Numbered from the stretch's first letter, positions 11,125 to 23,025 are shown. The stretch: 64,000 nt of DNA from Liopterus haemorrhoidalis (GCA_963971575.1 OZ020611.1:62095381-62159380), one strand, 5' to 3'. The notes: a model not told the origin generated them from the sequence alone. Translations and numbers: made by a program.

Positions 11125-11363
11125 GCCAACGTAGTGGCCGAGCTCGTTAAATCACGCAGTTCTCATTGATAAAAACAGTCTGAATTATGAGGTTGCTAGT
11201 TCAAGTCCCCGTTGGTGATATTATTCAGACGAGAATAATATGTTAACAATACTCCCATTTTCACAATGAATCACCCCTCATTCAGGTGTAGAAGCTTTCC
11301 TCCTGGCATCGGCGATAAGCCCCGTCGCAGAAATAGGCCGATGTAAAATAAATTTTAAAAAAA
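11125..11363 (+). repeat. tRNA-derived SINE
   Basis: The head has an A box TGGCCGAGCTCG at 11135-11146 and a B box GTTCAAGTCCC at 11199-11209, spaced as in tRNA genes. 'gccaacg' (11125-11131) and 'cgttggt' (11210-11216) can pair as an acceptor stem with one G-T pair. The T stem does not pair, so this is not a functional tRNA. The body runs through 'cctggcatcggcgataagcc' to an A-rich tail 'aaaataaattttaaaaaaa'. The class II-like D arm (GTGGCCGAG) suggests a tRNA-Ser or tRNA-Leu ancestor. Transcription would be by RNA polymerase III and mobility would depend on a LINE. Confidence 0.72.
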
Positions 11364-12230
11364 CATATACTAATTAATACTTAGTCTTACCCATTGAATA
11401 AAAAGACACAGGAGGGAGGGTATTATCTACAATCACAATTCTACCATCCGACCAAAAACCCCACTCCTAAGAGCTACAATATGAGCGCCCTATTGGTGGA
11501 TGTACAGACGTATTTTTATATTGAAAGAGTGCGTCAGATATTTTAAGATGATTGGTTGTAAAGTTTGTGGCCTTTCAAATTTCTCTCAGTTTTCAGTGAA
11601 ATTCTTTTAGAAAATAATAGATAGAAACATCTTAAACAAGATATATCAAACAAGTTTCAAAATGACCTCATCTTGCCGTTACACAACTCTTAAGTCTCTG
11701 AGACTACACGTCAATAGATTTACGATGGGTTTCTATAGAAAACCCTCCACTGCCTTCAACAGGGAGCGTTTCAAACTAGCGATTTAGGGTGTATCTTGGT
11801 CAAAGCTACTAGATAGCCAATCAGCAGGAGAAATGAACTCCGGTACATTGCTTCAAACCACCGCTGCGCAGTCTTCACATTATGAATTAATGCTGAATCT
11901 TGCTGGTTCTCCAGTGATGACCGTGGTTATGAAGTGGAAGTAGTTCAATTTTTTAACTATAACTTCAACACTGTTTTCTAATAGAGTTTAACTAACGTTT
12001 TTTCACTTCTTCTTAATATTAGGCTTAGAGGTACTCTTATAACTCTCGCCCCATCAAACCATAACTTCTGGTGGTGCAAAGGCTCCTCAATATTAAAAAT
12101 CTTATAAGATTTTTTTTTTTTTTTTTTTGCAAGAAACCCTTCAACTTGTCTTAAGCGCGAATACCGGCCATGTGGTCATTTTGAAAACTCATTGGTGGTT
12201 CTTGTTTAAGATGCATCTACGTGTTACTAC
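11364..12230. other. Unassigned spacer
   Basis: No repeat of this window or conserved reading frame is recognised. There are poly-T runs at about 12112-12128 and 12326-12342. Confidence 0.4.
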
Positions 12231-12235
12231 CAAAA

Positions 12236-13090
12236 TATCAGGTCGTCAAGGATGAAATTTGTAGTTAGTAATGCCAACTTTAACAGCTTATTATTTGACA
12301 TTGGCTTAATATCTTACCGTTCTGTTTTTTTTTTTTTTTTTTTTGTTGGAAAGGTACTCATCTCGCCTGTTTAAAGAAAACAATGTATGCTCTAAAAAAT
12401 ATCGAAAACTTGTTTTAAAATTTTATTTTTTTAAAATGGAACGGACGGAAATTCGTACTATTATGAAGTATGCCTTCTTACGTGGAACTACGGCATCGCA
12501 GACCGCGCGAAATATTAATAGTGTGTTTGGCTCTAGTATTACTAAGCAGCAGACAATATCAAATTGGTTCGCCAAATTTCATAAAGGTAATTTGAAAATC
12601 AAGCAAAAAAAAAAAAAACTGGCTCGTCGATCACAGCAGAAATATACTGCAACCAACTGGACGAAATGATGCAAAAACTTAAAGAAAACAAAACAGCCTA
12701 GATTGATCAACAGATCGATTCCTATCTTATTGCTTGATAACGCTACACCACACACTGCACAAATGACTATGGCAAAACTACAGGAATTGGAGTTGGACCT
12801 TCTTCATCATCCTCCATACTCACCAGACCTAGCCCCCACTGACTACCACTTCTTCCGCAATTTGGACAATTTTTAATAGGAAAACAGTTTAATTTCGACA
12901 ATGCTGTAAAACTGGCCTTCCAGGAATTCATTGACTCGTCCAGCAAGGTTTTATACCACCGGTCGCTTAAATGGCAAAAGTGTATAGACAATATGGGTGC
13001 ATACTTTGATGAATAAAATAATTCCTTATATTTGTAAGTTATAAACCAACTTTGACTTTTTTTCTACAAATTTATAGCCTGCAATCTCGT
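12236..13090 (+). pseudogene. Deleted Tc1/mariner transposon with transposase remnant
   Basis: The coding remnant runs from ATG 12436 to the stop near 13016. It starts MERTEIRTIMKYAF, then TASQTARNINSVFG and QQTISNWFAKFHKG, the paired helix-turn-helix of mariner transposases. It then jumps across an A-run to a C-terminal part with DNATPHTAQMTMAKLQ, LLHHPPYSPDLAPTDYHFF and KCIDNMGAYFDE. The second and third catalytic aspartates (in DNATPHT and APTDYHF) are visible. The first, with the linker and much of the core, is deleted. Frameshifts remain near 12600 and 12870. The left end is near 12236 ('tatcaggtcgtcaaggatg'), with a weak inverted match near 13060. A sibling with the same deletion is at 44436-45615. 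Confidence 0.8.
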
Positions 13091-13109
13091 TAAGAACGAT
13101 AAGGATAGT

Positions 13110-13856
13110 GTTATTGAGGTAACCCATTAGAGAGTATAAAACTACTCTATTTGCCATGTACTGCATTCTAACGTTTGAACCTATAGATTTATAGGATAGA
13201 AAGGTTCAAAAATATAAAATTATTTTTCCACAGCTACGCCATTAACTAAAATTTCTATAGCAATAAACAAACACCAACTATCTACATACATCTACAAGCA
13301 GAAAAATATTCTCTTCTGAAAAATCATTTTAAAAAATCTGATAAGCCCTAGCTACTGTATACATTTTAAAAATGTCTAATGACAATTCTGTGATTTAAAA
13401 TTTAACCCTCTGCTGTGTTAACCACCGGAAAGAAAGTCAGATAATAATCAAAATTTTAAATTTTGTTTATCTCCAATCTAGCAGAATGTCTTCGGATTAT
13501 ATTATTCGGTTAGTGACGCTACCTGGTTTGAAAAACAACATGCAGCTATTTAGGTCATCGCAAATATATCTAGTCATTTTACCTAACATAATTTGTCAAA
13601 TGACTGATCAAAAAAATTGCTAGGCAGACAAATATAATTAGATGTTATAAAAAATGTATTGCCAACGGTCAGTTACTAAAATAACATAACAACGCTGCAA
13701 AAAATAATACAAGCAGCCTGGAATATTCATTCTAAATTATTTTTATAATATATTATATCCCACAAAAAGTCTGCTCCGGGCGCAAAAATTAAGAGGCAGC
13801 AAGATCGACATTACATCGCACGTAAGAAGAAATGAATTTGAAGCCATTTTTGCTAC
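13110..13856. other. Mostly unassigned spacer with a partial inverted-repeat element
   Basis: The first 80 bases ('cattagagagtat...gccatgtactgca') resemble the right end of the element at 43503-44251. The rest shows nothing recognisable. Confidence 0.4.
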
Positions 13857-15060
13857 TATTTTATTTTATTTTGTTCGGAACACAAACAGGACAGGCCCAG
13901 CGAAGTGTTCACTACTACATAATTACAATGTTAATACATAATTAAACAAATTTGTACTTGAAATACAATAAGTAGTTGAATACAACAAATAGTTAAACGT
14001 AATAAACTGTTAACAATACATATTATTAATATTGATGACAAATTTGGCCTTACAATATTTATTGAACATTTTAACAGACACGTTGGTAATGTTAACATCT
14101 GAGAAATTATTATTGTAAGTGCTACAGAGTCTGACTATTGGAGAATTTTGATAAGAATTCGTGTTCGCAAAAGGTATACAAAGAAGCGAAGAAGATCGCG
14201 TATTGTACACTGGAACATTAATAGTGATTAAATTTTGCAGTTCAACACATGATAATAGATTATTAAGAATTTTATGCAAAAATGTCAGTTAAAGTGCGAC
14301 GATCCTTTAGTGTGAGAAAATTAAACTCGGCGCAACATATATTATAATTGATATAGTTGTAATTATTTTTGAAGCATAAGTATTTAAGGATTTTTTTTTT
14401 TTTGAATACGTTCAATTTGATTTATATAAATATCGTACTGAGGGTTCCATATGACAGAGGCAAATTGAAGATTACTCTGAACATAGGCAAAGTATAATGA
14501 CTTAAGGGCTGCAGTTGATTTGAAATCTTTAGTTGACCTGATGGCAAAGCCCAGCATTTTGAAGGCCTTTGCTGTGATATTATTTACATGGGGATCAAAT
14601 GACAGTTTAGAGTCAAATAGAATGCCCAAGTCTCTTACAACATCAGTTCTTGTGATGACAGTACCTTCAAAATTGTAGTTGAATAAATTTCTACTATGAT
14701 TTCTAGTAAAAGAAATTATAGAGCATTTATCGTAATTAAGGAATAATTTATTCGTGGTACAGTAGTTATGAAAATTATCTATGTCATTTTGAAGAAGATT
14801 GGCATCAGAGAAAGACTGTATTTTTCGATAAATTTTCAAATAGTCTGCAAAAAGAAGAAATTCGGAATTTTTTATTACTTGATTAACGTCATTGATAAAA
14901 ATCAAGAAGAGCAGAGGTCTTAAGTGTGAACCCTGTGGAACGCCAGATGTTATATTGACATAACTAGATGTAAAGCCATTAATACATACAGCTTGGGTTC
15001 TATTGGAAATGTAAGATAACAGCTTAGTTAAATAATTTGTTTCACTATAAATGATTACTA
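13857..15060 (-). pseudogene. LINE ORF2 reverse transcriptase, 3' half (CR1/Jockey-like)
   Basis: On the minus strand from about 15050: SGVPQGSHLRPLLFLIFIND, then the 173-codon open stretch 14905-14384 with LLFADYLKIYRK, VRDLGILFDSKLSFDPHV, ALKSLYFAYVQSNLQFAS and INQIERIQKK. The frame then resumes to 14010 with LTLKDRRTLTDIFLHKI and PVYNTRSS. These are the finger, palm and thumb motifs and C-terminal tail of a non-LTR polymerase. The active-site FADD is changed to FADY (codon at 14840-14842), which removes an essential metal-binding aspartate. A poly-A-derived 'attttattttatttt' at 13858-13873 looks like the 3' tail. The element is 5'-truncated, with no endonuclease domain, as is common for LINEs. 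Confidence 0.85.
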
Positions 15061-15228
15061 TAGATGATACTATAAATGATTTGTTCCACTTTGATGCCTT
15101 AACAACAAAAAACTAAAATGATTCAAACAATAGGTGACTCATAAAGTATAAGTGTAGGCGAAACATGAACCCAAATCTCAGCTGTTAATTTTTTTTTATT
15201 TTTTTTTTTATTTTATGCGAAGACATAT

Positions 15229-15416
15229 AGCCTGTTTCTTTGGTTTAAGCGGAACTAGATTTTGAATTCTAATAACTGTTATCGTTTGATTGAAGCTTTT
15301 GATCGTTTTGTTTAGCAAAAGCCAACTTCAAACATTAAAAACTAGCTCGTAACAACATAAGAATATTGTTGAAATTAAAATTCCATTTGATTTCGCCTAA
15401 AGGTTTGGAATAGCCT
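15229..15416. mobile_element. TA-type MITE copy
   Basis: One end reads 'tttaagcggaactag' near 15246, the other 'tttcgcctaaaggtttggaa' at 15391-15410. The interior ('ttttgtttagcaaaagcc', 'aaaaactagctcgt') matches the copy at 24135. It is a non-coding inverted-repeat element of about 180 bp. Confidence 0.7.
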
Positions 15417-15634
15417 ACCTTACACTACACCTCACACCTATACACTACCTTAGCCATAAATTCAAAAAGATCCATTACATTACTAGCCATAATTTAGCCA
15501 TGAATTAAAAAAATAATTAATTTAGTCAAAAACACAAATACTGCAATATTTTCGCAATCAATCAATTAAAAACGCAATCAAATAAAAATTTCATAAAAAA
15601 TTTCTTTCGTACGTTTCCGATTCAGATCAATGTC

Positions 15635-16395
15635 TATTACCAAAAATTTTATAATTATTTGGGGTTTGTCAGGTCTTGACAAGCGTCCTCTAATCGCAAA
15701 CTTCAGCAACCTTTTGAACAGCGTCATACTAGCGACTAGTGGAGCTAAATACATACGACTGCATCCCAAACTCTGGCGATATGCAGACGCGGAAATTACG
15801 CCAGACCCGAGCAACACTGCCTTCTGCATCCTACAGATCAAAGAGGTGGCAGAAGATCTTCAGGCGGAAATGAACTCGATTTCCCTTCGATAGGAGGCTT
15901 TCAAGCCACCCAAAACACCAACTATCAGGACCACAAGGTTAACTTTATACCCTGAATAAAGCTTTCTAAGCTCGGACAAGAGATCTATATACTCTCTTTT
16001 CACCTCTTTTCATCCTCCTTGAGAGAGATATTCTTCTCAGCTGGACTTGAAAATTCGATCACAAACATCTGTCTGGTCTCGATATCCAGGAGGGTTTTGT
16101 CCGGTTTAGTGGCTGTCAGTAACCTCGAGGTGGGGAAGACTCGAGTACTCAAGTACTCGAGTTTGGCACTTGGAATTTTCAACCACAGATTCTGTCAGAA
16201 GGGACGTACGGTATAACCTGTATTTGGTCAGTACCCTAGGCATGTCTAAGATGGTAGTAGAGCACACGGAGAGCAGCATTGTGTCGAGACACGTAGCTTG
16301 ACGCTGCAAGATATGGACAAGCAGAGAGAATATGCATAATCATTTCAGGATGGTGGTGGCACAACCTACATACACTTCTACGTCTTAAAAGCTTT
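15635..16395 (-). pseudogene. LINE C-terminal part: CCHC knuckle plus restriction-like endonuclease (R2/R4/NeSL-type)
   Basis: The minus strand gives VCRLCHHHPEMIMHILSAC (C-x2-C...H-x4-C zinc knuckle, 16375-16325), then PYLAASSYVSRHNAALRVL. Then come VVENSKCQ, 'TKPDKTLLDIETRQMFVIEF', SELRKLYSGYKVNLVVLIVG and MQKAVLLGS, spread over all three frames. The PD...IE block followed by K-rich and 'Y..L..EL+.LY' segments is the arrangement of the restriction-like endonuclease that follows the reverse transcriptase in R2, R4/Dong and NeSL non-LTR elements. That enzyme nicks a chosen target site. At least four frameshifts are present and no polymerase domain is visible. The clade within this group cannot be decided by eye. 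Confidence 0.6.
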
Positions 16396-17570
16396 TTTTT
16401 TATACCTCACAATATTTTTTTTTTTAATAATTTATTTATTTTTTTTCAATTGACAGAAAAATCGTTTTTTTTTTTTTCGAAAAACTTATCTGACCCATAT
16501 TCCTACTGAACTATTCCGATTCCCCCTCATTGTACATTATTAAAATTTTTTTCAAATTTTTAGATCAACCCCTCTAGGATATAAGGTGAAGGACAAAAGT
16601 TTTTTGAAATATTTTTGGTGAAAATCCCATAAAAAAAGTGTTTTCTCAAAAAATATATTGTCTACCCACGCATTAAGGGGGGGGGGGGATGTATGGTATT
16701 TTTGATGATTTTTTTTCATTTTTTTTTAAATTTTATTATTAGCTTATTCGATTGTATATATCTTCAAGAGTATCCCATTAAAATTTCAAGTTAATCGGAG
16801 CAAAATTGACTGAGATATACTCATTTTAATACTAGTACCTATTATTTGTTTTTTCGCGCCTATCGTATGTATGTGGCGTTGTATCGCTTTTGTGCGCATG
16901 TGGCTTTAATATCGATATTAGCTGCTTTATACTCTTAGAGGGGGGTATTGATGATTCTATGTAAGTAGAGGAAAAAATTTTAATATTTATTTAATAAAAC
17001 AACATTCTTCATTTTTAAACGCGTTTTCTGAAAAAACTCAAAAACTAATGAATGGATCTTTCTGAAATTTTGCACACTTCTTTATAAATCATTTTACTAG
17101 GTAATGACGTTGAGTTTTTGCTTTTATTTTGAATATTTTTTTTTTTTATAACCATTTTTCCGATTATGAAACACGATTTTTTACGTTTTTTTTTCGATTT
17201 TTTGACTTTAAAGTCGTACCAAAAATTTAAAACTCAATTTAATAAAAAAAACTCGACGTCACTACCAGAAGAAACTTTTAAACTAACCAAAACTTTTTGA
17301 ATTATATGTTTCAGATGATTGTGTCACTAGATATCCTGTACACCGCAAATCAATTTTTTTGGAGTATTTACTAAAAAATGACGCCAATGGCTCATTTTTC
17401 AATATTTTTCAATAAAAATTTAACGCAATACTCTTCAAGTGTTGTTCTTTAAGATAGATTTTCACCCATTTAGCTTACCTTTACCAGATTTCCACAAATC
17501 GTTCTTAAAAATATGCTTAAAAAATGCAAAAACCCCCTTAATAGGTTTCATTTGATATCCTACTCAAAAT

Positions 17571-17610
<40 letters not shown>

Positions 17611-17932
17611 TATTTTTTCATTAAATACATATTTGTTTATATTTTTCCCGTCATGCTTTTTGAACTATCTACTTTTCTCTCTATTTTTCCTATATATGAG
17701 TTAAAGAGTTGTACAAGCATGCCAAATTTCAACTTTCTATGTTCAGCGGCTACAATTTTTACCGTACAGACAGACTCATGGTTTTTTTTTTTGGTTGTCA
17801 GTAGTCATTTAAATGGGCTGCGTTAGGCGCAAATAGCCTTCGTTGCTGTGCGCCAAATATTTTAACTAACTTTTTTTTTTAACTAAAAAACTTTTTTGTT
17901 TGTCATGCCTACAAAACCCTAAAAATGAACAC
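16396..17932 (+). repeat. Repeat R, split copy
   Basis: The left part (to about 16690) has 'atctgacccatattcctac', 'ttgtacattatt' and 'ttttagatcaacccctct'. The right part (about 17505-17932) has 'tttcatttgatatcctac', 'tgtacaagcatgccaaattt', 'gtacagacagact' and 'catgcctacaaaacccta'. Between them is about 800 bp of low-complexity AT-rich DNA with no reading frame. The order of the blocks is the same as in copies at 48486-48910 and 52850-53330. A (TA)n run lies at 17576-17605. Confidence 0.55.
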
Positions 17933-18405
17933 AAATTATGAATCACCAAAAGAAGTCTATAATTATCTTACTAGCTGTAAGAAAAAAAATGTGTGATTGA
18001 CATCCAATTAGAGCAGGTAATAAATCTGTTTTTATAAAAAAGCAAAATTTTGGAACAGGAACCATTTAATGTTTTTTACAGTTATTCAGGAACTGGCAAT
18101 TAAACCTCTTTTTGACAGTTAAATGGAATTTTTAATCACATCCTGACCTTTTCATGGCTAGTGATCACATGTAGTAAAACCGTTCAAACTATGAAAAAAA
18201 AAAGATATTTGTGCACTAGTTAACATTGTATTTTATTTTATACCAACAATTAATAATTAAGTAGAAATTTACATAATTGTTATTTGTTATTTTAATGAAA
18301 TATTTGCTGGTTACTTTTATATAAAATAGATTATTATTTTTGTTTAAAGTAACCGTATTTTTTGTTAATTTTAATGACAGCTATTAAGTATTGAAACATA
18401 TTTCT
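17933..18405. other. Unassigned AT-rich spacer
   Basis: Nothing recognised. Confidence 0.4.
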
Positions 18406-18407
18406 AA

Positions 18408-19556
18408 TAGGGTTGTACATCGAAGGCTAAACATCGATGTTTAACATCGATGTTAACATCGGCGCCTTAATATCGATGTTGAAAAAACATCGAAAGAAAA
18501 ACATCGATGTTTCCGATACATCGATGTTTTATTAATATTAAAAAAAGCTATTTATTTATATTATATAGGTTTTATTTAATAATGTAAAGATAAAATACGA
18601 AAAACAGTAACTTATAATACACAAAAAGCATTTATTAGATTTTTAAATAGAAATATTCTTTTTTAATAGTAACTAATTTCACATTAACATTATCCAATAT
18701 AATAATTCTAATTTATTCCTACTATTTTTACATGTCTAAAATGAAATATTGCATTTTATTATAATATTAATATAGTAATCTTAATGTTAATTTTATATTA
18801 TTTAACATAAAAATAACATACTGTCATACACATTTTTTTTTAACTTTTTTAAGTTGATATACATATTACATTTTTTATAACACTAACATAGCAATCCTAA
18901 TATTAATTTCACACTAACATTACAATAGAATAATCCTAATAATAGTTTTATTAATAAGTAAATTATAATTATATTTCCCAATACGGTAATTCCAGGGAGT
19001 GGAGGAATAACAACTGGGAAAGTGTCAACAAGACTCAAAAAGCAACAAGTTTGTTGGCGTCGTTGGTCGTTGCATTGTTTGCAAAAATTAGAAGTTTCTT
19101 CTTATTTTTTTCTTATTCTGCTAACTACTAAAAAGAATAAAAACTAACATTATTAGTATTGTTATATCACAATTGAGAACTGACAAGCTCGGATAAGCAG
19201 TCTGGTGATCAAATATTGTACTACGCGACTGTAGTACTGTTTGAAATTATTACATATGTTCTAGAGTTGATTTTTTGTTAGAACGTCGATAGATACATTT
19301 TCATAAAATAAAAATGTACTGTGCTTAAATTAACCTGTTCCCTGTTAGCATATTCACAGCTGAATACTAGACAATTCAGCCATATTGCCTTGTAGTACAG
19401 CGCCGCCAACGGTAATGTCACTTCTCAATAGATGGCGCTTATATTTTGTGTACTAATATTAATGAAAATTAAAATTTTAAGATTTCAGCGCTCTAGCAGT
19501 AGTTTCTGAATTTTAAAGTTTAAACATCGACATCGGATCGACATCGAATGTATTTA
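18408..19556. repeat. Region bounded by ATCGATG sub-repeats, possible hAT-like element
   Basis: The left side starts TAGGGTTGTACATCG, a hAT-like terminus, and then has about eight 'acatcgatgtt'-type words within 130 bp. The right side (19518-19553) has 'acatcgacatcggatcgac'. I do not see a matching right TIR or a target duplication, so the right boundary is uncertain. The interior has no reading frame. Confidence 0.4.
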
Positions 19557-20885
19557 CTATTCACATTTTTTTTTATTGTTTTATTTTATGGTGAACCTAC
19601 AATTATCTTTTATCTGACACAAATATTGCTACAAATATTTTTCCAAATATTTGATAACTTTTCAAACCGGAAGAGAAAAATTATTATTTGATACTTTTTC
19701 AAAAATGTCATGTACAAGGACTGAACGCCTTATTTATTTTTTGTTTTCAAGTTTGGCACAAAAAGATAAATAACATCTTACTAAAAATACTTGACTGTTG
19801 ATCCAATTGATTCATGGAGGTTCTTAAAATATTTGAAAGTTAAAAATAGAATACATCTAAGAACAAACAATTTATTGTAATTTCCTATTCAATACAAATT
19901 TAAAGTGATTATACCCAGGTGTTTGTAACGTAACATCAATCCGTATGTCACATCCTGTTTCTTCCGTAACCTAACGATCCAGAGGCGGATTCATAAGAAG
20001 TTGCTTCTCAAATAATACTTGTAGATTAAAGGTCGTTGTTAGAACTGACCCAGTAACAGAAATAAAACGTAGTTAATTCAACAAAATGCCTCCTCGCAAA
20101 TTATTGCTCGTGTGAATTATCCATAAAACGGAATAAAGCTTTTGGCGTTATCAAGACCGGCGTGAGAGTCTTTGGCTTTGGCGTTCCTAGGCTAAACATA
20201 ATTCGGCGTTCCTAGGCAAGGCATAATTTGGCATTATCAAGCCGGCGCAAGTGTCTTTGGCGCTCCTAGGCAAGATATAATTCGGCACTCTCTAAATATA
20301 ATTCAATGGAGGTATCGGCTCTATACTTTGTTGGTCCAATTAGCATTCGAATGCTGTTTTTTAGATCCTGAATGGTTGCTGGATTTTTTGTGTATACTCT
20401 CTCCTTTTGCTATATACACAAGAAAAAATCAGGAGAGGTTAGGTTGGGTAAACAAAAAGGCCACCTGTAGCATTTTATTGCAAAAATATATTTATTAAAA
20501 TTTCGTTAAGGGTAGAACAAACTACATCATTAACTACACTACGCTATCCACGACATATGGTAACAACTTTGTTTATTTAAATTAATTATAATAGAATATA
20601 AAAGTTAAATACGCACGCAATGAACGCACAATCAACAACCTCCTAAGCATAGCAATCCTCATCTCTTACCGTCACAAAACTGGGCGTAAGAGCGTCCCGT
20701 TACACACCGAATTTTTGTTCTTTCAAAATCGTTCTTAAGAAGTCTGTAATTAAATTAACGTAATAAGCTATAGGCTCCATCTTGTTAGAAGTTGCATCCC
20801 TGGAGTATCGACAACCTATATCAGTAGTGCCTGGGACACATAATGAGGAACTCAAATAAATATCAGCTCCGTAATCTTTAGCTTA
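19557..20885. other. Unassigned spacer with a short tandem repeat
   Basis: At 20130-20290 a unit of about 60-85 bp containing 'ggcgttcctaggcaagg' and 'ataattcggc' is repeated about two and a half times. The rest carries no recognised gene. A stretch near 20010-20060 ('aaaggtcgttgttagaactgac') resembles 57920-57950, which hints at a shared repeat. Confidence 0.4.
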
Positions 20886-20889
20886 TCAT

Positions 20890-21120
20890 GTAGGGTAAAA
20901 TTGCAGCCAGTAGAAGGCCAGGTAGATGAAGGACTTCGTGACTCACAAATTTGCGACAGTGGTACGAGAAATCCTCAATAGAGCTATTTCATGCTGTCGT
21001 CAATAAAACTATGATAGCCAGAATGATCGCCAACATTTGCTAAGCGGATAGGACACCAGAAGAAGAATATCAGTAGAACTGTATCGCTCATATCTGAAAA
21101 GCTCGGTACAGTACTCGGGC
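20890..21120 (+). pseudogene. Possible LINE C-terminal tail
   Basis: Plus-strand pieces such as 'RPGR*MKDFVTHKFATV' and 'IMIARMIANIC*ADRTPEEEY' resemble the end of LINE ORF2 and its adjoining 3' sequence in insect elements. The match is short and broken, so this is a weak call. Confidence 0.25.
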
Positions 21121-21131
21121 AGCTCCACAGT

Positions 21132-22484
21132 CAGGGCCGGCCCGAGAAAAAGTGGGGCCCGGTGCAAGATTGCCTTTTCGGGCCTTCTTCTTCTAAACAA
21201 AAAAAAAAAACTTTCAAAATATTTGTATTTTGCAATATTGCACTTAATATTTGTACATATTAGTTACACTAATAATTTATGAATAATTATAATTAATATT
21301 TAACAAAATAATATAAATAGCTAAAAAGATCTATAAATACCTATTACATAACGACCACTGCCCGTAGAAAACCTATTGTTATGAAACCTCATTCTGAAAA
21401 CAGTACTGAAATCATGACGCGACCCAAATGCCCATATAAAGTTTTAGACCGTATGCAAAAGGGCCTTATTGATATGCGGATATAATTTAAAACGGTTTGA
21501 AGAAAAAAGTTTAATTAAATCGACTAGGATGGACTGGAGCCAATGAAATAAACCATGTACAAAGAGATTTTCGTATTGTGCCAGTAGGTAGTAGAATTGA
21601 AGTAGACCAAAGCTTAGATGGGTTGATTGTGTAACACAGGATTCTCGGTCTATCGGTGCAGACAACAGGAGGACAATAACACAAAATCGGAAGGAATGGC
21701 GGAAGACGATTGGGACGGCTATGGCCTTCAAGGGCCTTGAAGGCCGTACCAGTAATGATGACTAATAATTCCTTCTGGCATGTTTTATTGCAAAATTGTT
21801 AATTATCTCGTCATAATTTAGTTTTCTTGCCAACTCGGACTCGATTGGCAAAATTGCCAATGAAGAGAATCGCTCCTGACTTATACAAGATCGTAAATAA
21901 TTATTTATTATTTTCAGTTTTGAAAACGATCTCTCTGCCGATGCAACTGTTACTGGAATTGTCAGTATTACTTTCAAAACAGTTAAATTGGGATACAATT
22001 CAGATAAATTGTTCCTGAAAATATATTCTAAAATTTTTAAAATTGTATTTCTAGGCGACAATACCGGACGACACATTTTAGTTTCATAAAAAAGAGCTGT
22101 ACAATCAATGTCGTCTTTTAAACACAAATTTAAATCTTTGATACATTTAAGCAGATCGTCTTCAGTCATCTTTTGTATATTGTCTGAATTGTACAAAAAG
22201 CCAAAAAAAATTTCGTGGTGGTGATAAATTTCGATTTTTTTTTTAAATGATAAAATTGCATTGTCGAAAAACACAAATGTGGGTACTGGCTGCATTGTTT
22301 ATACATATTTAGTAGAAATATGTCCAAATCATTTCATATTTTGGTAAAAGTAAACTGCAACTATGAAAAAACCGATTTAGTCATTTTATAAATAAAAAAA
22401 AATAAAACTCGGGTCACGCGTGGCCTTAGGAAGCGCGGGGCCTTGTGCGGTCGCACCGTTCACACTGCCCTCTGGCTGACCCTG
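21132..22484 (-). mobile_element. hAT transposon with transposase C-terminal domain, perfect target duplication
   Basis: The left end CAGGGCCGGCCCGAG and the right end (minus strand CAGGGTCAGCCAGAGG) form an imperfect TIR. TCCACAGT is repeated exactly at 21124-21131 and 22485-22492, the hAT 8-bp signature. The element is 1353 bp, too short for a whole hAT transposase (usually 600 or more codons), so it is an internally deleted copy. It contains the reading frame at 21762-22295. Confidence 0.9.
21762..22295 (-). CDS. hAT transposase C-terminal fragment with dimerisation domain, open for 177 codons
   Basis: The frame begins MQPVPTFVFFDNAILSFKKK. Its second half has LYPNLTVLKVILTIPVTVAS, then AERSFSKLKIINNYLRS, SQERFSSLAILPIE and ARKLNYDEIINNFA. 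The TIPVTVASAERSFSKLK...L+S..SQERL block is the hAT family C-terminal dimerisation region and holds the last conserved catalytic-core segment. The spelling is closest to the hAT group related to ZMYM/'TTF' proteins. The BED zinc finger and the first catalytic residues are missing, so it cannot transpose. There is no stop across the whole frame, which suggests a young copy. The true start is unknown; the listed ATG is only the first in the frame. It sits inside the hAT element whose TIRs flank it. Confidence 0.75.
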   Translation of the reverse strand: MQPVPTFVFFDNAILSFKKKIEIYHHHEIFFGFLYNSDNIQKMTEDDLLKCIKDLNLCLKDDIDCTALFYETKMCRPVLSPRNTILKILEYIFRNNLSELYPNLTVLKVILTIPVTVASAERSFSKLKIINNYLRSCISQERFSSLAILPIESELARKLNYDEIINNFAIKHARRNY

Positions 22485-22689
22485 TCCACAGTTATGGAGA
22501 CTATTGGCACCTCGGTTCCAAGAGTAGTTTATTACAATATTGTTTATTTTTACTATATGATATCTATATGTAACTTAATATATAAAATTATATACACACA
22601 TATACATATAAGGAAATAAGAAATAACAATGAGTGATACATTTATAAGTGAGTGACATTCTGGGGATACATATTACAGTTATGGTATTA

Positions 22690-23025
22690 GATATTGTTTA
22701 ATCTTTCAAGAATTTTATTAACTGGGTTTTTCTTCTTTGTTTCTTAAAGCATCCTTCAGGGTATTGGCTATTTTATTATCTTGTCATTTTAAGGTGTATT
22801 GAGGGCAGACTATTATTAAATGTTGAAGAGTAAGCCTGTTACATAAGCCTATGTTGCAGGTTGATGGTTCGGTTCTTTCGAAAATGTATTTGTGTGTATA
22901 AAGAGTATGACCAATTCTTTTCCTTGTTAACACTGTTTGTCCTCTACGGTTTTTCCTGGGTGTCCATACGCATATGTCTTCTTTATTGGTCCTTGATGAT
23001 TTATGTGATGGGTGAAGATGTTGAA
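22690..23025 (-). pseudogene. LINE ORF2 C-terminal remnant (I-like, after RNase H)
   Basis: The minus strand gives TVLTRKRIGHTLYTHKYI, then CN...RLTLQHLIIVCPQYT. This is the 'LTRLRIGHT..TH..L' and cysteine/histidine tail pattern found after the RNase H domain of I-like and Jockey-like elements, as in the clearer copy at 28001-28440. It is frameshifted and short. Confidence 0.5.

Noticed and set aside
11125..11216. Functional tRNA gene
   Set aside because: The acceptor stem pairs, but the T stem does not, and the sequence runs into a SINE body with an A-rich tail.
19900..20330. LTR retrotransposon LTR
   Set aside because: There are suggestive words and a short tandem repeat, but I found no paired LTR, primer-binding site or gag/pol frame.
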